Assembly: GCA_052031065.1 (NCBI GenBank)
Contig: JBPEXY010000144.1
Location: 1-37,112 of the forward strand
Length of the DNA stretch: 37,112 bases
Reading direction: 5' to 3'
From: JBPEXY01 sp052031065
GTDB taxonomy: Bacteria > Pseudomonadota > Gammaproteobacteria > Immundisolibacterales > Immundisolibacteraceae
In this document: positions 1-10,213 of the stretch, piece after piece
Position numbering within the stretch: position 1 is the stretch's first letter
Layout: every line of letters begins with the position of its first letter
Made by a program: the position numbers and the translations under genes
Notes under the pieces: generated by a model
Database searches by the model: none
What the model was told of the DNA's origin: nothing
What the model saw: only the letters and a program-made list of their open reading frames with translations

Positions 1-2031
1 GAACAGGTGGCCAAACAGACCGGCCGCACCCTGACTATTGAAGGCGACGTTGAGTTCTCGTTTTTTCCCTGGGTTAGCGTAGATCTTGGCCGCACCACCC
101 TGAGCAACGCACCGGGCTTCGACGACCAGCCGATGATTGCGTTTGATCAGCTCTCGGCGAGCCTGAAACTGCTGCCGCTGCTGAGCCGCAAAGTTGAAAT
201 AGACACTGTTACCCTGAATGGATTACGGGTAAACCTGCAAACCGATAGAGATGGCCGCTCCAACCTTGATGACCTGAGTAGATCAGCAGACACCACCAGT
301 CCATCCACTGCAGATGCCGATGCTGCTTCCTCCGCGGCTGGTGTGGCCCTGGCCGGCCTCACTCTGGGAGGTATTAACATCGCTGACGCACGTATCACCA
401 TTACCGATCTTGCTGCAGGTAGCGAGACCATCGTTGACGAACTCGACCTTGTAAGTGGCCAGGTGATACCGGGGCAACCGGTAGAGCTCTCTTTCTCCGC
501 CCGGGTCGATACCGCAGAACCCGAACTGACCCACCGCATCTCCGCCGATTTGACCATGGCTCTCAACGATGAGCTTACCCTGGTCACGCTCGACCAGCTC
601 AAGGTCGCTTTGACCACCGAGGGCGAGACTATTCCGGGAGGAAAACTAAAGGCCGATCTCACTTCCGCAGCTACTGTGGACCTCATCGCCGACACTCTAA
701 CGGTATCGCAGCTACAGCTGCAGCTGGCAGAGCTCAAACTCATCGGTGAGCTCTACGCCACAGCCATAAGCAGTGAGCCGGCTTTCTCCGGCCAGCTCTC
801 TGTCCCGACATTCGACGCGCGCAAAATTATAAGCCAGTTCAGCAGCGCCCCTCTGGTGACAGCAGATGACAACAGCCTCTCTGCAGTCCAACTGAAGCTG
901 AATATCGCCGGAGATGGCAACAATCTGGCGGTAACCAGCCTCGCTGCGGTTATCGATGAGACCCACATCGACGGTAAGCTTTCGGCGGATAATTTTGCTG
1001 CACCGGCGATTGTTTTCACCCTCATGATCGATGATATCGACGTCGACCGTTACCTGCCGCCAGCAACCGGGGGGGGGAATGAGACCGTTGATCAGACAGC
1101 AACCGGAGAGCCCGAACCACTCAACCTGGCTGAAACACTGGCGGGGCTGGCACTGCTTGATGTCGACGGTTCGCTGACCATCGGCAAACTTAAAGTGGCA
1201 GGAATTCGCAGCAGCGAAATCAAGATCGTAGTACGTGCCAAAGATCACCGGCTGTCGATCAATCCACTCAGCGCAAATCTCTATCAGGGTAACCTCAGTG
1301 GGTCGGTCCTGGTCAATGGTGCAGCAGCACCGCCGCGAATCTCCGTGAAACAGAAGCTCGCCGACGTCGAGCTCGCACCTCTGCTGACTGACCTCGCAGG
1401 TACCGACAAAGTACAACCGGTGAGTGGAAGCGCCCACATCAACCTCGACCTGACCACCCAGGGCAACAATGAAGCCGAACTGACAGAGCAGCTCAATGGC
1501 AATCTCGGTTTCGAAATTCGCGACGGCACCGTATCCGGCTTTAACGTCGACCGCAGTGTCTGCCTGGCCCAGCAGCAGCTGCAGACTCTAAAAGGCGAGG
1601 CGGGAGAGGCCTGTCCAGCTGACGAACCGACCCGCTTCACCATGTTTCGCGCCAGCGCCAGGGTTGTTAACGGCGTTGCCGCCAACGACGACCTCTTTAT
1701 TGAACAGAGTCGTAGTGACGCGGATAAGTTTCTCCACATTACCGGGAAAGGCAAGGCAGATTTGAACCAGCAGCAGATCGATTACCGGGTCACTGCCAGC
1801 AGTGTTCGCAAGCTGGCAGAGGAGCGCTATGAAACCCGCGGCACACCGATTCCGGTAAAAATCACCGGACCAATAGACTCGCCCAGCGTGACACCTGACG
1901 TCAGCAGCCTGATCAAAACCAAAGCCAAATCGAAGATTCAGGAAAAACTCGACGAGAAGCTCGCCCCCGCCGAGGACGACTCACCCGAAGACCAGCTGAA
2001 AAAGCAACTGCTGCGGGGCTTTTTCAACTGA
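1..2031 (+). CDS. asmA: AsmA family protein (5' truncated by window edge)
   Basis: AsmA-type envelope protein, of the family thought to bridge the inner membrane and periplasm and to affect phospholipid or outer-membrane homeostasis. The frame is open from base 1 (E-Q-V-A-K-Q-T-G-R-T), and a GTG at 7 is probably just an internal Val codon. The N-terminal membrane anchor that normally precedes the 'TGRTLTIEGDVEFSFFPW' and 'TLSNAPGF' block is missing, so the start lies upstream. About 676 residues are visible; E. coli AsmA has 617. The C-terminal part shows the usual 'SGFNVDRSVC' segment and a charged tail. Its stop overlaps the probable mutY start by 4 nt. Family call is firm; the exact physiological role is not. 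Confidence 0.93.
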   Translation, partial: EQVAKQTGRTLTIEGDVEFSFFPWVSVDLGRTTLSNAPGFDDQPMIAFDQLSASLKLLPLLSRKVEIDTVTLNGLRVNLQTDRDGRSNLDDLSRSADTTSPSTADADAASSAAGVALAGLTLGGINIADARITITDLAAGSETIVDELDLVSGQVIPGQPVELSFSARVDTAEPELTHRISADLTMALNDELTLVTLDQLKVALTTEGETIPGGKLKADLTSAATVDLIADTLTVSQLQLQLAELKLIGELYATAISSEPAFSGQLSVPTFDARKIISQFSSAPLVTADDNSLSAVQLKLNIAGDGNNLAVTSLAAVIDETHIDGKLSADNFAAPAIVFTLMIDDIDVDRYLPPATGGGNETVDQTATGEPEPLNLAETLAGLALLDVDGSLTIGKLKVAGIRSSEIKIVVRAKDHRLSINPLSANLYQGNLSGSVLVNGAAAPPRISVKQKLADVELAPLLTDLAGTDKVQPVSGSAHINLDLTTQGNNEAELTEQLNGNLGFEIRDGTVSGFNVDRSVCLAQQQLQTLKGEAGEACPADEPTRFTMFRASARVVNGVAANDDLFIEQSRSDADKFLHITGKGKADLNQQQIDYRVTASSVRKLAEERYETRGTPIPVKITGPIDSPSVTPDVSSLIKTKAKSKIQEKLDEKLAPAEDDSPEDQLKKQLLRGFFN

Positions 2032-3134
2032 GCGCCGCCAACAACCTAGGCGAGGAAACCTCACCGCCCCTGATTAGCGAGAGGCTGTTAGCCTGGTTCG
2101 ACCACCGTGGCCGCCATGATCTGCCCTGGCAGGTCGCCGGCGATCCTTATCCGGTATGGGTCTCCGAGGTGATGCTGCAGCAGACCCAGGTGAGTACGGT
2201 GATTCCCTACTATCTGCGGTTCATGGAGCGGTTTCCACAGATCGATGTCCTCGCCGCAGCGCCCCTCGACGACGTGCTGTCACACTGGAGCGGTCTCGGC
2301 TATTACGCTCGTGCCCGCAACCTGCATCGCGCCGCACAGGAGGTGGTTGAGCAGTTTGATGGCCAACTACCCGCTACGGCGGAGTTGTTGACTAATTTGC
2401 CCGGTATCGGTCCCTCAACTGCCGCTGCAATTGTGGCGCTGACCTGGAATCGGCGGGCAACCATCCTTGATGGCAATGTCAAACGGGTACTGTCCCGTTA
2501 CCATCGTGTCGCTGGCTGGAGTGGCGAGAGCAAAGTACAGCAACAGCTGTGGAGATTAGCCGACCGACAGACCCCTGTAACCAATTGCCGCAGCTATACC
2601 CAGGCGATTATGGATCTGGGCGCCACCGTCTGCCGTCGCCGCAACCCGGACTGCCATAACTGCCCACTGAGCGCTGACTGCGGCGCCTGGCAGCATAATG
2701 AGGTCGCGCTTTACCCGGCTTCACGGCCACGAAAAGAGCGACCCCATAAGTCATGGCGGATGTTGCTGATCAGTGACCCCGCCGGCGCACTACTGTTACG
2801 GCAACGGCCACCGAGCGGTATTTGGGGCGGACTCTGGTCACCGCCGGAGATCGAGGTAGCGCAGACCGACATCGGCAGCTGGAGCGCAGATCAGCTCGGT
2901 TTCACAGCCACGCCGATAACCGAGCTGGAACCGGTGGAGCATAAATTCACCCACTTTGACCTGACCCTGATACCGGTGGTCTGTCAGGCTCGCCAGGGGG
3001 TAACCGGTTCGATCATGGATCGACCGGGACAGCTCTGGTATAACCACGCCACCCACCAGATTGGCCTGCCCACAGCCGTCAGTCGAGTAATAACCAGATA
3101 TTCAGAATACCTTTCAGGAGTGACCGGACCATGA
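2028..3134 (+). CDS. mutY: A/G-specific adenine DNA glycosylase MutY, probable CTG start
   Basis: Removes adenine mispaired with 8-oxoguanine in base excision repair. Seen: 'SEVMLQQTQV' with the catalytic Glu, helix-hairpin-helix 'LPGIGPSTAAAI', catalytic Asp in 'IMDLGATVC', the 4Fe-4S motif C-x6-C-x2-C-x5-C ('CRRRNPDCHNCPLSADC') and a C-terminal NUDIX-like 8-oxoG recognition domain ('PPSGIWGGLWSPP'). Start choice: the frame is open from 1899, yet has no ATG, GTG or TTG before GTG 2169, which lies inside the catalytic motif. CTG 2028 overlaps the asmA stop as CTGA, has GGGG 9 nt upstream and gives 368 aa (E. coli 350). ATT 2073 is an alternative. The stop overlaps the yggX ATG (ATGA). Confidence 0.92.
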   Translation: MSAANNLGEETSPPLISERLLAWFDHRGRHDLPWQVAGDPYPVWVSEVMLQQTQVSTVIPYYLRFMERFPQIDVLAAAPLDDVLSHWSGLGYYARARNLHRAAQEVVEQFDGQLPATAELLTNLPGIGPSTAAAIVALTWNRRATILDGNVKRVLSRYHRVAGWSGESKVQQQLWRLADRQTPVTNCRSYTQAIMDLGATVCRRRNPDCHNCPLSADCGAWQHNEVALYPASRPRKERPHKSWRMLLISDPAGALLLRQRPPSGIWGGLWSPPEIEVAQTDIGSWSADQLGFTATPITELEPVEHKFTHFDLTLIPVVCQARQGVTGSIMDRPGQLWYNHATHQIGLPTAVSRVITRYSEYLSGVTGP

Positions 3135-3406
3135 GCAAAACAGTAATGTGTCGACTGCTCGGCCGCGAGGCAGAAGCACTGGAACGTGCCCCCTACCCAG
3201 GCGAAACAGGCCAGCGAATTCTGCGTGAGATTTCACAGGAGGGCTGGCAACAGTGGATTGCCCACCAGACCATGCTGATCAACGAAAATCGACTGTCGAT
3301 GGCGGACAGTGAGGCGCGTAAATTTCTGCTCGCGGAGATGGAGAAATTTCTTTTTGGCGAAGGCGAAACCACCTCCGCCAAACCTGAGGGGTATTCGCCG
3401 CTCTAA
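3131..3406 (+). CDS. yggX: YggX family Fe(II)-trafficking / oxidative damage protection protein
   Basis: Small cytosolic protein linked in enterics to Fe(II) trafficking and protection of Fe-S clusters from oxidation. It has 91 aa, the same length as E. coli YggX. It keeps the N-terminal Cys ('MSKTVMCRLLGREAEAL'), 'YPGETGQRI', 'W..W...QTMLINE', and the C-terminal 'E.EKFLFG' helix. It is translationally coupled to mutY by an ATGA overlap, the conserved gammaproteobacterial mutY-yggX pair. Pairing with a 4Fe-4S glycosylase fits a Fe-S maintenance role, though that link is inference. Confidence 0.95.
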   Translation: MSKTVMCRLLGREAEALERAPYPGETGQRILREISQEGWQQWIAHQTMLINENRLSMADSEARKFLLAEMEKFLFGEGETTSAKPEGYSPL

Positions 3407-3460
3407 CGACCCTGCTTGAGACTGATTCTATTTTGAATTCCACGCAACAGGGGCCTATGC

Positions 3461-4573
3461 GTGACTGAGTTTACTGTTATCGGCGGCGGCGTCATCGGCA
3501 TGATGGTTGCCCGCGAATTGGCACTCCAGGGTACCACCGTCGAGCTCCTCGACCAGGGACAACCTGGCCAGGAAGCCTCCTGGGCGGGAGGTGGCATTCT
3601 CTCGCCGCTGCATCCATGGCGCTATCCCGATGCCCTGCTCGCCCTTGCCAAAAGAAGCCAGCAGCTTTTTTACAAAGTCGCTTCTACTCTGCATACCGAA
3701 ACCGGGGTCGACCCGGAGTGGCATCAGTGCGGCCTGTTGATTACTGATAACCAGGAGACCAGTCGAGCACTGGATTGGGGTAAACGTTGGCAGACAGAAC
3801 TGGTGCCTCTGTCCGGTGAGGCGCTGATCGATTGCGAACCGGCGCTAAACCGGTCAATTAGCGAAGCGCTGTTCCTGCCTGAAATCGCCCAGGTGAGAAA
3901 CCCGCGTCTGTTACAGGCACTGCAGGCAGATCTGCAAAGACTCGACGTGAAGATTTATCCGAACCAGGCAGTCAATGGGTTTAATATCCGGCAGAACCGC
4001 GTCTCTGGATTGGATACCACGGATGGACCAAGGAAAGTCTCCAATGTCATTCTCTGCGCCGGTGCCTGGGGGGGAGAATTGCTGGCGACGACGGGACTTC
4101 AGCTACCCCTGGAGCCGGTACGCGGCCAGATGATAATCATCAGGACCCCGCCTGGCACCCTCACGCGCGTAGTACTGCACAATAATCGATACCTGATTCC
4201 GCGCCGCGATGGCCGGGTTCTCGTTGGCAGCACCATCGAACGCTGCGGATTTAACAAACAGACTACTGCGGGAGCGCGGGAAGAGCTACTCAAATCCGCT
4301 ATCGCACTGGCGCCACAACTGGCGGAATTCCCCATTGAACACCACTGGGCGGGACTACGTCCGGGGAGTCCGAATGGCGTACCCTACATAGGCCCACACC
4401 CCGAAATCCATAATTTTCACGCAGCACTGGGGCACTTCCGCAATGGACTGATGCTGGCGCCGGCAACCGCAGAAATGGTGGCAGGCATGGTCACCGGCGG
4501 TTCATCCAGCGTTCCGGCCACCCCCTACCGCCTGGACCGTGAACTGCCAGCAACCGCCCAACATTTAAGCTGA
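3461..4573 (+). CDS. thiO: Glycine oxidase ThiO (FAD-dependent amino acid oxidase)
   Basis: Flavoenzyme of the DAO family. It oxidises glycine to iminoglycine, the precursor used to build the thiazole ring of thiamine in aerobes. Seen: N-terminal dinucleotide-binding 'VIGGGVIGMMVARELA' followed by the acidic strand end 'VELLDQG', 'ASWAGGGILSPLHPWRYP' typical of ThiO, 'VRGQMIII', 'YLIPRRDGRVLVGST' and C-terminal 'GLRPGSPNGVPYIGP' and 'GHFRNGLMLAPAT'. It has 370 aa, normal for the family. The start is GTG 3461 with AGGGG upstream; ATG 3457 runs into a stop after two codons. No other thiamine gene is in the window. A general D-amino acid oxidase is the alternative, but the ASWAGGG and HFRNG motifs favour ThiO. 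Confidence 0.9.
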   Translation: MTEFTVIGGGVIGMMVARELALQGTTVELLDQGQPGQEASWAGGGILSPLHPWRYPDALLALAKRSQQLFYKVASTLHTETGVDPEWHQCGLLITDNQETSRALDWGKRWQTELVPLSGEALIDCEPALNRSISEALFLPEIAQVRNPRLLQALQADLQRLDVKIYPNQAVNGFNIRQNRVSGLDTTDGPRKVSNVILCAGAWGGELLATTGLQLPLEPVRGQMIIIRTPPGTLTRVVLHNNRYLIPRRDGRVLVGSTIERCGFNKQTTAGAREELLKSAIALAPQLAEFPIEHHWAGLRPGSPNGVPYIGPHPEIHNFHAALGHFRNGLMLAPATAEMVAGMVTGGSSSVPATPYRLDRELPATAQHLS

Positions 4574-4612
4574 CCACCAGACATAACCCCTGTTTAACCG
4601 GCGAATCATCTT

Positions 4613-4643
4613 TTCAACTCATTTCGAGCTAGTTGGTTATAAT
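4613..4643 (+). promoter_or_regulatory. Promoter for tRNA-Thr
   Basis: A perfect -10 TATAAT lies at 4638-4643, 32 bases before the tRNA. The -35 is weak: TTCAAC at 4613-4618, spacing 19. It sits in the gap after thiO and is the only good sigma70 signal there, so it probably drives the tRNA and perhaps the FHA gene behind it. Confidence 0.6.
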
Positions 4644-4675
4644 CCACGCAATTGAAAAGGGTTTTTGTTCCGGTA

Positions 4676-4752
<77 letters not shown>

Positions 4753-4773
4753 AATTACTACCCCTGTGCAGCA

Positions 4774-4816
4774 GGCGGCCATCTGTAACTGCTTTATTGG
4801 CAGATGAAAGGTCGCC
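4774..4816 (+). promoter_or_regulatory. Hairpin in the leader of the FHA gene
   Basis: GGCGGCC (4774-4780) can pair with GGTCGCC (4810-4816), with one G-U. Inside it ATCTG (4781-4785) can pair with CAGAT (4801-4805). There is no T tract, so it is not a standard intrinsic terminator. It could be a tRNA-processing stem or a 5'-UTR structure for the gene at 4896. Seen as base pairing only; function is unknown. Confidence 0.35.
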
Positions 4817-4895
4817 ATGGAGTAACACGACCTCGTTCACGAAGAGCTGCTTCTCTTTTCGGGAGAGTCACACCCTGTAGAATCTGGATCGGTTT

Positions 4896-6233
4896 ATGAG
4901 CTGGTTAAAAAAAATCGGTAAGAAGGGCAAGGATAAATCCGACTCCAACCAGAGTGGTGTAACCGACGAAACGGTTCTGTTTGGCGGCGATGAGCCTTTT
5001 CAACCCGATTCCCCCTCCTCCAGAAGCAGTATGATCAGCGAACTGGCCGGGCTGGACCCGGAAAGCTCAGCGGATCTGAGTGGTGAACTCAGCTCTTCGT
5101 CTGCAGACCAACCCAGTCTGATTGATCAATACCTGCAGGATGACCCGGCGGAGCAGAGCGGTGAAATCAGTCTTGATTTCGAAGACGATTCAGGTCAGCA
5201 ACAGACCGCCGTATTCAACGCTGACGATCTCTCTGCAGAACCACCTGATTTTGATGTCAGTTCAGACCAACAACACACAGCAATTTTTGAAGAACCGCCT
5301 TCCAGCACCAGTGATTCGCCTGGTGCATTTGCGGCGGGCGCTGTGCCGACACCCGATACCAGCCCCCCCCCCAAAGGCAGTCCGCCTCCGTCGGTCCGGG
5401 AGATGCCCAATCTGGAGTTTGATTCAGAACCTGAGATATCCACCTCAGGTTCGCGGGCTCCAGACATCAGTGATGTCCCAGCACCTCTCGGTAAAGATTT
5501 TTTGGCCGGTGAGTCACTGAGCTCGCCTCAGCCCGACACACCTCAGAGGGAGGGAAGCGGGTCCAGTGCGGCGCTTGACGAATTCGATCTTGATCTAAGC
5601 GAAGACTTTCCTGCCGTTGAGGACAACCGGGCAATTGAATCAGAAATGGCAGAAGAAACAGTTTCCGCTATTGATGTCACCGGCGAACAGGCCGCGGCGG
5701 AAACGATTAACCCCGAACAGAGCATCGATTACCAACAGTTGGCAACGGTTAAACTCGACCAACCTGTCCCCAGTCCAGTCGCCGCCAAAACAGAACCGCT
5801 AGTTGAAAAGCGACCAGAGCCAGTATTTGACGGTGACGCAACGGTAATCACAACCACCAACGGCGCTCCGGCGAATGCCCTCGACGCCCATTTTGTCGTT
5901 GGCTGGGTAATTGTGGTCGACGGTCCGGGGAAGGGTCATTCGCTGCCGATTCGCTCAGGCATCAACTCTATCGGGCGATCCCCTGAACAGGCGATTCCCC
6001 TCTATTTCGGCGACAAATCGGATGGTGAAGTGAGTCGCCGTGACCATACACGCATCATCTATGATCCACGGACTAACGGCTTCAAACTACAACACGGCAG
6101 CAGCCGTAATCTCAGCTATCACAATGACGAACCAGTACTGGAAATCATTGACCTGAAGCCCTATGACCGCATTGGCATCGGCAAAACCACCCTGCTTTTT
6201 GTCCCGCTATGCGGCACTATGTTTCGCTGGTAG
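4896..6233 (+). CDS. FHA-domain protein with long acidic, Thr-motif-bearing disordered arm
   Basis: 445 aa, cytosolic (no signal peptide or membrane segment). Residues 1-18 are a basic patch (MSWLKKIGKKGKDK). Residues 19-330 are rich in Asp, Glu, Ser and Pro and look disordered. Residues 335-440 form an FHA domain, a phosphothreonine-binding fold, with GR at 360-361, Ser380, His384 and 'RNLSYHN'. Ser and His are separated by three residues (SRRDH) rather than the usual two; I recall this, and the 'FVPLCG..F.W' ending, from a prokaryotic FHA subgroup. The arm repeats a short motif: ETVLF (T26), QTAVF (T104), HTAIF (T128). These could be phosphorylation sites read by the protein's own FHA domain, as in GarA/OdhI-type proteins (inference). 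No kinase or phosphatase is adjacent. The start ATG has only a weak ribosome site. Confidence 0.85.
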   Translation: MSWLKKIGKKGKDKSDSNQSGVTDETVLFGGDEPFQPDSPSSRSSMISELAGLDPESSADLSGELSSSSADQPSLIDQYLQDDPAEQSGEISLDFEDDSGQQQTAVFNADDLSAEPPDFDVSSDQQHTAIFEEPPSSTSDSPGAFAAGAVPTPDTSPPPKGSPPPSVREMPNLEFDSEPEISTSGSRAPDISDVPAPLGKDFLAGESLSSPQPDTPQREGSGSSAALDEFDLDLSEDFPAVEDNRAIESEMAEETVSAIDVTGEQAAAETINPEQSIDYQQLATVKLDQPVPSPVAAKTEPLVEKRPEPVFDGDATVITTTNGAPANALDAHFVVGWVIVVDGPGKGHSLPIRSGINSIGRSPEQAIPLYFGDKSDGEVSRRDHTRIIYDPRTNGFKLQHGSSRNLSYHNDEPVLEIIDLKPYDRIGIGKTTLLFVPLCGTMFRW

Positions 6234-6346
6234 CTACCACCCGCAAGCCGGACTGGGAAATACCATAAGGGGCGCACCAGCTCTGCAGATCGACGTCTCC
6301 ATAACCCGAATTAATTGATTAAACACTTCCAACCCGGTTAACCCCC

Positions 6347-8281
<1,935 letters not shown>

Positions 8282-8348
8282 GGCAATATGGCCGACCCTA
8301 CCCAGGTTCTGTTTCAGGGCCGTCCGAATTAGCCAGGTCGGTAGAAAC

Positions 8349-8367
8349 CTCCAGGCAGGCACTGGAG
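8349..8367. terminator. Small hairpin between convergent acs and ferredoxin genes
   Basis: CTCCAG (8349-8354) pairs with CTGGAG (8362-8367) across a 7-nt loop in the 95-nt gap between two convergent genes. No T tract follows on either strand, so it would be at best a weak or Rho-assisted end. Confidence 0.3.
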
Positions 8368-8376
8368 CATCTGGCT

Positions 8377-8685
8377 CTAGCGCTGCAGTGCCCGGCTAAT
8401 TTTGCCGACTACTTCCAGCTGCAGATCACCCTGCGGATAACATTTGCAGGCGAGGGCAAAGCCTTCTGACGCCTCCTGCTCGGTAACCTGCTCGCGGCTC
8501 ATTTTGCCGGTCCGGTAGTCACCACTGACCACCCTGACCCGACAGATACCACAACCACCGCCAAAACAGCCTTTGGGAATTCCACGACGCCCGGTTTTTG
8601 CCATACCTGCAAGGACTGACTCCTCCTCGCTACAGGGAAAACTTACTTCGGTACCGATCACCGCTATCTGGTGTTGTTGAGCCAA
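8377..8685 (-). CDS. Plant-type 2Fe-2S ferredoxin, XylT/DmpQ-like
   Basis: 102-aa soluble electron carrier. The cluster motif C-x4-C-x2-C is seen as 'GCFGGGCGICRVRV', and the fourth Cys is in 'FALACKCYPQ'. The surrounding 'SVLAGMAKTGRRGIPKGC', 'VVSGDYRTGKMSREQV' and 'ACKCYPQGDLQLEV' closely resemble XylT/DmpQ/NahT. Those ferredoxins re-reduce and reactivate extradiol catechol 2,3-dioxygenases in meta-cleavage pathways. It lies alone between acs and icd, convergent with acs, not beside a ring-cleavage enzyme. It could instead serve another oxygenase. Family call is strong; the partner is unknown. Confidence 0.85.
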   Translation of the reverse strand: MAQQHQIAVIGTEVSFPCSEEESVLAGMAKTGRRGIPKGCFGGGCGICRVRVVSGDYRTGKMSREQVTEQEASEGFALACKCYPQGDLQLEVVGKISRALQR

Positions 8686-8889
8686 CCAAAATCCTCTTTA
8701 TAAATCTGTTCACAGACCATCTAAAACTGGCGCCGCAGTGCTCAGCCGTTGCCATCGGGAAAGTGGTCCGGGCAGAAATCACTGAATATGCGCTAGAATG
8801 TCGCTCCTTTTTTGCCGAGGTTTCAACGCTGAATCCGGCGACAGGCAACCGACCCTAACTCGAACAACGCAACAGGGACAGACAGCATC

Positions 8890-10146
8890 ATGGCTTACGA
8901 CAAAATCATTGTACCGACCGACGGCGAAAAAATAACCGCCAACGCCGATAACAGCCTTAATGTGCCAGACCGGCCCATTATTCCCTTCATTGAAGGTGAC
9001 GGCATTGGCATTGATGTCACTCCACCGATGATCAAAGTGGTCGATGCTGCCATCGACAAAGCCTACGGCAGCAACCGTAAGATATCCTGGATGGAGGTTT
9101 ACGCGGGTGAAAAGGCGGTAGCGACCTATGGCGGCGATACCTGGATGCCGGAGGAGACTCTGGATGCAATGCGCGAATTTCTGGTCGGCATCAAGGGACC
9201 GTTAACCACACCGGTAGGTGGCGGTATCCGCTCTCTCAACGTCGCCCTGCGCCAGGAGCTGGATCTCTACACCTGCCTGCGTCCGGTGCGTTATTACGCC
9301 GGCACCCCAAGCCCACTGAAAGAACCGGAAAACACCGATATGGTGATCTTCCGTGAAAATTCCGAGGACATCTATGCCGGGGTTGAATTTCGCGCCGGCA
9401 CCCCGGAAGTGAAAAAAGTGATCGACTTCCTGCAAAACGAGATGGGCGTCACCAAGATCCGCTTTCCGGAAACCTCCGGCATCGGCATTAAACCGGTCTC
9501 TTCCGAAGGAACCAAACGGCTGGTGCGCGCCGCGATCCGTTACGCCATCGATAACGACCGCCCGTCAGTCACCCTGGTGCACAAAGGCAACATCATGAAG
9601 TTCACCGAGGGAGCCTTTAAAGACTGGGGCTATGAACTGGCCAAAGAGGAGTTTGGCGCGGTGGAGATCGACGGCGGTCCCTGGTGCAGTTTCAAAAACC
9701 CCAGAACCGGCAGCGAAATTGTCGTCAAGGATGTGATCGCCGACGCGATGCTGCAGCAGATTCTGACACGGCCGAAAGAGTACGATGTTATCGCCACCCT
9801 CAACCTCAACGGCGACTACATCTCCGATGCGCTGGCTGCCCAGGTTGGTGGTATCGGCATCGCGCCGGGAGCCAATCTCTCCGACACCATTGGCCTGTTT
9901 GAGGCGACCCACGGAACCGCACCCAAATATGCCGGCAAAAACATGTCCAACCCCGGCTCGCTGATTCTCTCTGCGGAGATGATGCTGCGCCACCTTGGCT
10001 GGACTGAGGCGGCGGACCTGATCGTTAAGGGGCTTGGCGGAGCGATTACCGCGAAAACCGTGACCTATGATTTCGACAGGCTCATGGACGGTGCTACCAA
10101 GCTTGGCAGCGCCGAGTTCGGTGACGCGATCATCGCCAATATGTAG
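8890..10146 (+). CDS. icd: NADP-dependent isocitrate dehydrogenase
   Basis: TCA-cycle enzyme converting isocitrate to 2-oxoglutarate and CO2 with NADPH. At 418 aa it is close to E. coli Icd (416). Seen: 'PIIPFIEGDGIGIDVTPPM', 'GPLTTPVGGGIRSLNVALR' with the substrate-contacting Ser of 'GIRSLN' (site of AceK phosphorylation in E. coli), 'LRPVRYY', 'NSEDIYAGVE', 'VHKGNIMKFTEGAFKDWGY', 'GDYISDALAAQVGGIGIAPG' and 'FEATHGTAPKYAG'. The start ATG follows a GGGA-type site. A possible -10 TAGAAT lies at 8794-8799 in the 204-nt gap shared with the divergent ferredoxin gene. It is followed at once by a strong terminator. Confidence 0.97.
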   Translation: MAYDKIIVPTDGEKITANADNSLNVPDRPIIPFIEGDGIGIDVTPPMIKVVDAAIDKAYGSNRKISWMEVYAGEKAVATYGGDTWMPEETLDAMREFLVGIKGPLTTPVGGGIRSLNVALRQELDLYTCLRPVRYYAGTPSPLKEPENTDMVIFRENSEDIYAGVEFRAGTPEVKKVIDFLQNEMGVTKIRFPETSGIGIKPVSSEGTKRLVRAAIRYAIDNDRPSVTLVHKGNIMKFTEGAFKDWGYELAKEEFGAVEIDGGPWCSFKNPRTGSEIVVKDVIADAMLQQILTRPKEYDVIATLNLNGDYISDALAAQVGGIGIAPGANLSDTIGLFEATHGTAPKYAGKNMSNPGSLILSAEMMLRHLGWTEAADLIVKGLGGAITAKTVTYDFDRLMDGATKLGSAEFGDAIIANM

Positions 10147-10169
10147 TTTCTGGCAAAAGGTCGAGAAAG

Positions 10170-10197
10170 AAAAAAGGCGCCTTTCGGCGCCTTTTTT
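10170..10197. terminator. Bidirectional intrinsic terminator (icd / rubrerythrin)
   Basis: GGCGCC (10176-10181), loop TTTC, GGCGCC (10186-10191), then six T's on the plus strand (10192-10197) and an A run before the stem (T run on the minus strand). It lies between convergent icd and the end of the long minus-strand gene run, so it can end both. Confidence 0.93.
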
Positions 10198-10213
10198 CTT
10201 GTTTGATAAAGCG

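Noticed and set aside
712..1437. 241-aa minus-strand open frame inside asmA
   Set aside because: Antisense to a well-conserved AsmA coding region, no family motif and no ribosome site; a shadow of codon bias.
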